This document shows positions 37,534 to 43,996 of a DNA stretch of 43,996 nt, piece after piece (positions within the stretch are counted from its first letter, which is position 1; the number at the start of each line of letters is the position of its first letter). The stretch spans positions 1 to 43,996 of IMG/VR virus record IMGVR_UViG_3300025132_000082. One strand, written 5' to 3'. Both the position numbers and the translations under genes were made by a program. The notes under the pieces are model-generated. The model did no database searches, was not told the origin of the DNA, and was given only the letters and a program-made list of their open reading frames with translations. This stretch comes from a virus.

Positions 37534-38421
37534 TTAGCCTTTTCTCCAAAATCTTTCTGTTGTATATGGATTATAAGATACAGCTTTTTTATATGGGTCT
37601 AGAACCAATTCTTCTTTTGTTAGTTCTCCTATCGCTGGAGCTCCTCCATAACGAGCTAAACGTCTTGCACCACCAGCCAATTTTGAATCACCTGCAAGCC
37701 AACCTAACGCTTTGTCTCCAAGGCCTAAGCTAGGAGCACCAACGTCTTGAGCAGTTTTAGCTACATTTCCTAGCTTAAATTTATCCTTTATAAGCCCTTT
37801 AAGACTATCTTCTTTCACTCCAATATTAATTAAATTTTTCCATTCATTTGCAAGAGTTTTACCATAGGTTTTTGTTGCTGTTTCATAAGCTGTTTTCCCT
37901 CCTGCTTCAGAAATTCCTTTTGCAGGATTTGTTGGAAGAGCCCAAGCAAATGCAGCAGAAGTTAGCGCATCTGTCATTGCTCCCTTGTCTTGTTGTTTTT
38001 CAATTCCTGAAATTATATTTCCTAAATTCTGAACCTCTCTTCTTTTTCCGTAAATAGATTTTACATCTTTTAATCCTTTTGTTGCATCATGTTTTCTTTG
38101 CCTCATCTTTTCTGCGGCTCCTGCTGTTGCTCCAACAACTAAAGCCTGCACAAGTCTTCTTGTACCCTCTTTAGCAAAAACACCACTTCCTGGAACAAGA
38201 GTAGACAATGCTGTCCCAATAAGCCCTGAGATAATACTTGTTGCAAGTTTGTTTTTACCTGCCTTTTCCTCCGAATCTTTAAATGCTTTATTTATTTCGC
38301 CAACAATATCGGAGCTGTGGTCTTGAAAGGACTTTCTTGCGCTAGCTTCCTTAGCTCTTCCTCTAGCCTTCCCTATTGGGTCAGCTGATGCCATTCTTGC
38401 TATGTCGTAAATTGATGCCAT
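37534..38421 (-). CDS. Structural-like protein with apolar Ala/Gly segments (295 aa)
   Basis: ATG 38421 follows AGGAGAGGGAAA. A Gly/Ala/Leu-rich stretch (LATSIISGLIGTALSTLVPG, residues about 60-80; VQALVVGATAGAAEKM, 90-105) could insert in membrane, as in ejection proteins. The rest is helical and basic. It is the first of four consecutive proteins upstream of the giant gene, probably a core or pilot protein. A 60-bp gap with no evident feature separates it from the 41-aa gene. Confidence 0.6.
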   Translation of the reverse strand: MASIYDIARMASADPIGKARGRAKEASARKSFQDHSSDIVGEINKAFKDSEEKAGKNKLATSIISGLIGTALSTLVPGSGVFAKEGTRRLVQALVVGATAGAAEKMRQRKHDATKGLKDVKSIYGKRREVQNLGNIISGIEKQQDKGAMTDALTSAAFAWALPTNPAKGISEAGGKTAYETATKTYGKTLANEWKNLINIGVKEDSLKGLIKDKFKLGNVAKTAQDVGAPSLGLGDKALGWLAGDSKLAGGARRLARYGGAPAIGELTKEELVLDPYKKAVSYNPYTTERFWRKG

Positions 38422-38480
38422 TTTCCCTCTCCTATTCTAACCAGTAATTTAATACTAAATTTTTAATTTTCATAATCGAC

Positions 38481-38606
38481 CTATTGACTGTTAATCCAAT
38501 CAATAATTTCATTAATTTTATCTAATAATTCTTTAACTAAAGTTCCATTTCTATTTTTATCTATTAATTCATCAAGTTCTTCTATAGTTTTGTCTATTTT
38601 ATCCAT
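38481..38606 (-). CDS. Small coiled-coil protein (41 aa)
   Basis: ATG 38606 overlaps the fibre gene stop (TAATG), which supports translation. The product, MDKIDKTIEELDELIDKN followed by TLVKELLDKINEIIDWINSQ, is a nearly perfect pair of amphipathic helices separated by RNGT, forming a helical hairpin. It may be a trimerising or chaperone partner of the tail fibre; position is the only evidence. Confidence 0.6.
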   Translation of the reverse strand: MDKIDKTIEELDELIDKNRNGTLVKELLDKINEIIDWINSQ

Positions 38607-40213
38607 TATGAACCATCCCATAATACAGTAGGATGACAATGAAAACTAGAGCCATCCCCACTTGTTATTTTTCTTAAAGTTATAAAAAACCAACCTCCCT
38701 GCGTTACAGATGTAGCATTAAAAGAAGTTAGTTCTTTTGTCATATTTCTTGAAGCACTACTAAAGTCAAAAGTTATAGTGCCAAGATGGTCGCAAGAAGC
38801 ATTAGCGGTTGAGGCGTATGCTGTATCTAGAGTTAAAGGAGACACATACCAAAGAGCAACTTCTACATCACTATCTGCAGCTGCTCCTGTAGATTCTAAG
38901 TGTACCATAAGTTTGGTAACTGAGCCTGAGTAAGGGATTCTTCTAGCATATCTTTGCCATCTCCACATATTGTTTAAACTTGTTGTAGAATATCCACTTG
39001 AAGATAAATCTGTATTAATAGTAGACGAAACTCCAAACTCATCATGATGTTTTTCTGCATAGAAATAATTTTGAGTAGCTAAATTTGCACTATAGTAATA
39101 CCAGTCCATCCAATATTTAATTGTCCCCCCTGCATTATCATCTACATACTTTTTAGTAGCTATCTCATAATCAGAGCCAGGCGTATAGTTTCCACCATTA
39201 TCTTTAACATATACATTTCCACTTGCTGCATCTAAGGTTATGTCTCCATCTACATCTATTGTTAAGTGAGCAACTGATGTATCGGCGTCAAAAGTAGATA
39301 TTTCTGAAGCACCCTCTGCGTTACATTGGATTCTAAAATAATCGCTTGTATTGCTAGTATTAAACATTGTAAATCTATTTGCAGTGAGTGCGTGATTTAA
39401 AGTACCGTCATCTAGAAAATTAAAACTCCCTGATGTAGAATCTAAAATTATAGCCCCATCAACATCTAATGTTAAATCGGCATCAGTTCCTGCATCATCA
39501 ATAGTGCTTATAGTAGTTGACGCACTTGAACCTACTTCAATATTAAAATAATCAGCTGTGTCAGTCTGATTGAAAATTCTAAGTCTGTTTGAACTAAAAG
39601 TAGCCATATTAGTTCCTGAGTTCTTGAAATTTACTATACCATCTTCAGAGTCAATATGAATAGCCCCATCAACATCTAATGTTAGATTGGCATCAGTTCC
39701 TGCCGCATCAGTAGTGCTTATAGTTGAAGCTCCATTAGCTGCACAACTAAGGGATAAGTGGTCAGTTGTTGAAGCTCCGCCATTTTCATACAAATAAAGC
39801 CAAGAAGCAGAATGATGAATTTGAAATGCACTAAACATTGTGCCAGCATTTTTTAAGCCTATTCCATCGCTTACACCTGATAATACAGCATCAAGATTAA
39901 TATCTCCATCAGCATCCAAGGTTAAATCTCCAAGAGTTGAATATATGTTTGGAAGTTTATATTTTTTAATTCTATCTACTTTTGATTTTGTTTCTTTTAA
40001 TTGCTTTTCAATAAAATCAAACGACTCTCCAACCTTAACTCCATGCCACCTTCCATTTGCTTTTATATATAACTTGAATCCATCTGAGAGCCTTCTAAAT
40101 GATATATCTCCTTCTGCACCTGACGAATTTGACGGTTTGCCTCTTCCAATAGTTGGGACCTTAGACTTTCTTGCCTCATTAAGCCTATCAATATTGGTTC
40201 TTCTTATACTCAT
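38606..40213 (-). CDS. Tail fibre protein with internal beta repeats (535 aa)
   Basis: The N-terminal part (residues 35-65: GDISFRRLSDGFKLYIKANG) may attach the fibre to the tail. Four copies of L-T-L-D-V-D-G-x-I occur at residues about 97, 177, 247 and 317, each followed by a beta segment, giving a 70-80-residue repeat typical of fibre shafts. The motif ATKKYVDD (352-359) marks a common trimeric fibre region, followed by a receptor-like Trp/Tyr-rich tip (about 365-535). The DNA repeats of the second and third units are almost identical at 39451 and 39661 (210 bp apart). Confidence 0.78.
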   Translation of the reverse strand: MSIRRTNIDRLNEARKSKVPTIGRGKPSNSSGAEGDISFRRLSDGFKLYIKANGRWHGVKVGESFDFIEKQLKETKSKVDRIKKYKLPNIYSTLGDLTLDADGDINLDAVLSGVSDGIGLKNAGTMFSAFQIHHSASWLYLYENGGASTTDHLSLSCAANGASTISTTDAAGTDANLTLDVDGAIHIDSEDGIVNFKNSGTNMATFSSNRLRIFNQTDTADYFNIEVGSSASTTISTIDDAGTDADLTLDVDGAIILDSTSGSFNFLDDGTLNHALTANRFTMFNTSNTSDYFRIQCNAEGASEISTFDADTSVAHLTIDVDGDITLDAASGNVYVKDNGGNYTPGSDYEIATKKYVDDNAGGTIKYWMDWYYYSANLATQNYFYAEKHHDEFGVSSTINTDLSSSGYSTTSLNNMWRWQRYARRIPYSGSVTKLMVHLESTGAAADSDVEVALWYVSPLTLDTAYASTANASCDHLGTITFDFSSASRNMTKELTSFNATSVTQGGWFFITLRKITSGDGSSFHCHPTVLWDGS

Positions 40214-43200
40214 TATTTAACTGGTTTTAATCTATATATTATAGTAATATCATTGATTTCAAAATCAGAAGGAACTGCGCCTACAATATATTTTGTAGTT
40301 GTGTGAACTGGAGTGTCTGTATAGCCATTATCATCTAAAGCAGCAAATTCAGCTATGTCAGTACCATTAGTATATGTTGTTATTTTTCTTATGTTATATC
40401 TTGCTGGGCCATCATATAATGAAATATTATAATTTGCAAAATCCACACTACTTGCAGCAGTCGAATCAAGCTCAAAAGAAGTTGTGCTAAATGTTCCACT
40501 ACTTTCTCCATCATTGTTATGGTGAGGCCTATAACAAAGTGAAAGCTGAAAGCTTTTTACATTATTAATTGAAGAAGAAGGCTTAAGCTCTGCAACATTC
40601 CATGCACCACTTGAATCTACAAGACCTTTTTTGAGGGTGGTATCGTAGTCTGAGTTTTCTTGGAAGTCATTAAGTGTGGCGCTTCCATCAGTAGAATATT
40701 CCACTTGAACAGACGAATGTCCTGTGCACTTATAAGTGATGTATACCTTATATATTTTTTTTCTTACTGCTGGGCTCCCAAAGTCAAAGTCTTTTGATTT
40801 CCATAAAAGGCCAGCACCTTGGTTATCAGTATTATTATCTACTGTCGTATCTCCAATTCCTTTAGAGGTGTTTGACCATGCATAAAAATTAACCTCAGTA
40901 TTATCTGTTGCATTTGAATAACCTAAAACCAAATCTTCTTTTATGTTTAAAAAATTTGTATAATAAGGAGCCGCAGTTGAATGGTAAGGAAAAAGCCCTC
41001 CAAGATTATAAGATTGGTATGCTTTTAAATCTAAATCATATATATACCAAAGACTAGCAAGACCTGCGATTATAGAAGGAGAGTATATAACACGATTACT
41101 TCTTACATCGAATCCTGCCATTTTAATTGTACTTCCTTCTGCTGCGTACCCATCAGCCTCCACATGTCTTGTAACATTTTGAATCTTCTCTCCATCAAAA
41201 ATCCATAAACCTGTGCTATTTATCCACGCAAGGCCTGTATTTGTTTTGCATACTTGTCTAGGATGAGCTATTCCTGCATTTGAAAATTCACTTTCAAGAA
41301 CGTCTGTTTCTCCTGCTGTATTTATTACATAAACCTTATCCTTTTTGAACTGAAAAAGTCTATCTCCAAATGATTCAAGTGCAGTTATTTCATCTCCATC
41401 CCCAACAGCAACATCAATGTAATTAGTCTCTGGAAACGTATCAAATTTATTAATAGGAGTTCTTATCATCCTGTCAGGATAAGTCCTTCCTCCTTGTTCA
41501 ATATTTCCAATATATAATCTTCTTCCAACAAGTTGTGCGTGTTTATATCTTGCACTTATTATTGTTTTTTCTGTAAATAAATTTTCTGATAAGTAAGTAT
41601 CAATTGGTCTATTTCTTACCGATATTCCTGTAGACTTTGTGGAGAGCTTTCCAGATGAGCTATAGTCCGAGGCTTGCTCAAGAACAATCTCACTATCATC
41701 TGCTGCAAACATTTGGTATGTTCCTTTAACAAAATTTACATGAGCAAAAAGTCTCCAATCTTTTGAGCCATCTCCAAAAGTAACATCTTTCATGTATATT
41801 TTAAATCCATTAATTCTTGGGTTCCACCCTTTATTACTTACTCCATGATTGTTTATAAATTTAATAACGCATGAAGGAGCAACTTTTTGAGCTGTCCAAT
41901 CAACATAAGCGTCTGGGGAAAACTCTTCAACTGTATATATTGGGGCATCATCAGCATGAGTATCTTTTGTAGAACCGTTATACCCTCTTTCTACTGTAAG
42001 CGTGTTCGTGCTTATGCCTGTTACAAACATTTGCTCCGAGTCTATCATAACAACGGATGAATTTGACGTAAAAACACTTCCATCATCAACGTCTACCCCT
42101 GTCTCTGAATTGTCTAATGGCTCAGCCGCTAGATTTGAGGCATCTGTAGATGAGTTTGTTGATGCCGTTATATTGGTTCCATTAGCTATTAATGATTCTT
42201 GGTATTCTTGTCCTGGGCCATCATATGTGAAAGACATTCCAAAGTTCCATTTCTTGGCCAAGTCAGGATTTATTCCCTTCCCATCTTCTGCGCTTTTTGT
42301 TACTGTTAATACGAGTTCTTGAATCTTTGTTGAACCAGCAGCATTTGCTGCATCGACCTCTGTGGTTGTTGTTGCCGCATCATAAAAATAAAAAGCTGAT
42401 GTGCTAATATAATTTATTTCTTTTATTCCATTATAGCTCGTTGTTCCAGTTATGCCTGTTATTTCTACCCAAGTTGTCCCTGAATTTATTATTGAACTTG
42501 TTGCATTACATCTAACGGTGCCAGGCTTATTGCCATCATAAACAACCCAATCTGCTACTGTAGACTCATTGCTTCCGCCAGTGTAATCTGTATCTGCATC
42601 GCCTGTCGCCCCCTCAATTTCAACTTGAAATTCCGTTGGACTTATAACTGAAATAACTTCGTGAGTGCCTAAAAGTCTGTGTAAATCTGATTCGGCTGCA
42701 TTTGATATTACAATTTCATCACCAGTAACAAGTCCATGAATTTGGGATGTTGTTATTGAGGCAGTACCTACATCATCAACTGCCGTAACAGCTACTTTTG
42801 TAACTCCAAGGTCAGGCTCTCCAAATTTAAATTCTAGTACAACTTTTTCAGTTTGTGTCGGATAATCGTTTGTAACCGAACCTGATGATTGAGGGTCAAA
42901 AACTCTAAGTGATTGCTCTCCAGCTGTAACTAAACTTGTAGTATTAGTTGCTGTTGTTGTTTTGTGGTTATTTGGTGGTTGAGGTGTTTGAATATCCTCA
43001 ATCCAAGTATTTATTGGGTCTGCGATTACACACTCAGAAAACCTTGTTTGTTTTATATGCCCATAAAACTTAGGGACATTAACAAAATATACTTTAGTAC
43101 CATCAAAGTGGTCAACTGCCTTTGTATTTGCAAAACCCCTTATGACATAGTGAGTAGTATTTGTCCTAGTTGCATTAACATACATAATTTCATCATCAAT

Positions 43201-43824
43201 CTGTATTAAATCTCCGATTGTGAATGTCGTATTGCCACCACTACCATTATCAATTGATATTGAAGTGTCTCTATGATACATTTGCCCTGACGAATAATGT
43301 GTTAAAGCATCTTGGTCTGCGTCATGTGCTTGACTTTTTTCAAAGTTTGAATCGCAAGCTCTAAGTCCTCCATCTACATTATAGTATTCTGGGGCAACAT
43401 TAGTTTTCTTAGAACCTAAAGTAAATTTAGCATCTCCACCATTAAGGCTATACCAGGCTGCTGCTGAAGCTTTATTTGGGTCGTACATATTAATACTATT
43501 CTTATCATTTAATAGTATAAAATCTGTTTCAGTTTCTAAGGGAGTGGAGTCTAGATTGTAATCATGAGAGAAGGCAAATAATCCTCTTCCAGCCTCATAT
43601 CCACCACCTGTATTTGCCGCAGCTCCAGTTATATCACTTATAGTAAGTCCATTAAGGTTTGTCTTATTATATAAGGTTGTACCATTGCCCTCACAGACAA
43701 GTCTTCCAGGTCTCCTTACAGACAATATGGAAAAGACATTTTGATTATCATCAATGTCCCTTGCATCAAACTTATTGTTTGTTCCTCCATGAAATTCTAA
43801 TATTTTGAACTCTTGTTTGGGCAT
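40213..43824 (-). CDS. Large tail protein, nozzle/tail-hub-like (1203 aa)
   Basis: The opening GGTNNKFDARDIDDNQNVF and the later DRLFQFKKDKVYVINTAGET followed by TGLAWINSTGLWIFDGEK (about 850-920) resemble beta-propeller tail nozzle proteins of short-tailed phages (T7 gp12 role). The middle 600 residues are Thr/Asp/Ser-rich, beta-structured repeats with possible adhesin-like insertions (ITNGT-type segments). It starts immediately after the 52-aa gene (TAAATG) and ends in an overlap with the fibre gene. Tail-tip closure and DNA exit are its likely roles. Confidence 0.65.
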   Translation of the reverse strand: MPKQEFKILEFHGGTNNKFDARDIDDNQNVFSILSVRRPGRLVCEGNGTTLYNKTNLNGLTISDITGAAANTGGGYEAGRGLFAFSHDYNLDSTPLETETDFILLNDKNSINMYDPNKASAAAWYSLNGGDAKFTLGSKKTNVAPEYYNVDGGLRACDSNFEKSQAHDADQDALTHYSSGQMYHRDTSISIDNGSGGNTTFTIGDLIQIDDEIMYVNATRTNTTHYVIRGFANTKAVDHFDGTKVYFVNVPKFYGHIKQTRFSECVIADPINTWIEDIQTPQPPNNHKTTTATNTTSLVTAGEQSLRVFDPQSSGSVTNDYPTQTEKVVLEFKFGEPDLGVTKVAVTAVDDVGTASITTSQIHGLVTGDEIVISNAAESDLHRLLGTHEVISVISPTEFQVEIEGATGDADTDYTGGSNESTVADWVVYDGNKPGTVRCNATSSIINSGTTWVEITGITGTTSYNGIKEINYISTSAFYFYDAATTTTEVDAANAAGSTKIQELVLTVTKSAEDGKGINPDLAKKWNFGMSFTYDGPGQEYQESLIANGTNITASTNSSTDASNLAAEPLDNSETGVDVDDGSVFTSNSSVVMIDSEQMFVTGISTNTLTVERGYNGSTKDTHADDAPIYTVEEFSPDAYVDWTAQKVAPSCVIKFINNHGVSNKGWNPRINGFKIYMKDVTFGDGSKDWRLFAHVNFVKGTYQMFAADDSEIVLEQASDYSSSGKLSTKSTGISVRNRPIDTYLSENLFTEKTIISARYKHAQLVGRRLYIGNIEQGGRTYPDRMIRTPINKFDTFPETNYIDVAVGDGDEITALESFGDRLFQFKKDKVYVINTAGETDVLESEFSNAGIAHPRQVCKTNTGLAWINSTGLWIFDGEKIQNVTRHVEADGYAAEGSTIKMAGFDVRSNRVIYSPSIIAGLASLWYIYDLDLKAYQSYNLGGLFPYHSTAAPYYTNFLNIKEDLVLGYSNATDNTEVNFYAWSNTSKGIGDTTVDNNTDNQGAGLLWKSKDFDFGSPAVRKKIYKVYITYKCTGHSSVQVEYSTDGSATLNDFQENSDYDTTLKKGLVDSSGAWNVAELKPSSSINNVKSFQLSLCYRPHHNNDGESSGTFSTTSFELDSTAASSVDFANYNISLYDGPARYNIRKITTYTNGTDIAEFAALDDNGYTDTPVHTTTKYIVGAVPSDFEINDITIIYRLKPVK

Positions 43825-43983
43825 TTAGAATCTATTCTTAACTGACGCCCAAAGCTTATCGTCTAATTTATTCTTAGTTGAATAAACCAATTTATCACCT
43901 AAAAATATAAAAACCTGTTTTTTCATTTCAGGTGTAATTATTTTAGACAACAATTTACTTAAACCTATTAGTATCATTTTCAT
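43825..43983 (-). CDS. Small conserved late protein (52 aa)
   Basis: ATG 43983 lies 6 nt after AAAGGAG, at the very end of the window; these bases join the left edge if the sequence is circular. The product (MKMILIGLSKLLSKIITPEM...) is a helical protein with KNKLDDKLWASVKNRF at the end, a small-protein pattern seen near tail genes in other phages. No transmembrane segment strong enough for a holin. It precedes the nozzle-like gene with a directly adjacent start codon. Confidence 0.65.
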   Translation of the reverse strand: MKMILIGLSKLLSKIITPEMKKQVFIFLGDKLVYSTKNKLDDKLWASVKNRF

Positions 43984-43996
43984 TTACAACTCCTTT

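Noticed and set aside
1-43996. tRNA genes
   Set aside because: No cloverleaf with a GTTCRANNC T-loop was found on either strand by eye; a dedicated scan (tRNAscan-SE) would settle it.

Overview
The window is the genome of a tailed double-stranded DNA phage of an AT-rich bacterial host. It is probably the whole genome written as a circle. At position 1 a leftward gene runs off the edge two bases into a codon; joined to position 43996, that codon becomes a TAA stop, and the last bases of the window (AAAGGAG on the minus strand) supply a ribosome binding site for the next leftward gene. No tRNA, integrase, repressor-integrase module, CRISPR array, DNA polymerase or primase was recognised, so a lytic phage that borrows host polymerase and primase fits best. 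The capsid, portal and nozzle-like genes with no recognisable major tail protein suggest a short-tailed (podovirus-like) virion. The small-protein repertoire resembles that of marine phages, but the host cannot be named from the sequence. Strong AGGAG-type ribosome binding sites and a lysozyme plus M15 peptidase pair point to an ordinary peptidoglycan-containing bacterium.

Layout. (1) Minus strand, 13090 down to 1 and continuing from 43983 down to 27995: one long late operon. In transcription order it holds small terminase, a zinc-ribbon protein, three virion-like proteins, M15 peptidase, lytic transglycosylase, large terminase, portal, scaffold, major capsid protein, a probable decoration protein, two tandem paralogous small proteins and several tiny basic proteins. 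Across the circular junction come a 52-aa protein, a 1203-aa nozzle-like tail protein, a repeat-built tail fibre, three internal virion-like proteins, a giant 2238-aa protein and a final 96-aa protein. (2) 13091-13681: a 590-bp non-coding leader rich in secondary structure, lying between a terminator and the small terminase gene. (3) 13682-14438: three small leftward genes with their own promoter and terminator. (4) 14440-14618: divergent control region with inverted repeats. (5) Plus strand, 14619-28014: early/replication operon. About 30 small, mostly unrecognised proteins (zinc-ribbon, ribbon-helix-helix, acidic) are joined by ATGA/TAATG overlaps and lead to a recombination-replication block: Cas4/RecB-like nuclease, DUF1071/Sak3-type annealase, SSB-like protein, DNA methyltransferase, DnaB-like helicase, RuvC-like resolvase and a PD-(D/E)XK-like nuclease.

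How it fits together. The early operon starts from the divergent region and is probably boosted by a second promoter at about 20974, where a palindrome shared with the first region sits just upstream of a small ribbon-helix-helix gene. The annealase, nuclease, SSB and RuvC-like enzyme would make and resolve recombination intermediates, and the helicase would load host replication factors. Late transcription probably starts near 13580 on the minus strand and must pass a structured leader before entering the packaging and virion genes. The least expected parts are this leader, a compact three-way-junction RNA at 23292-23387, two other structured gaps in an otherwise gap-free early operon (16642-16726 and 17359-17407), and two tiny membrane proteins.
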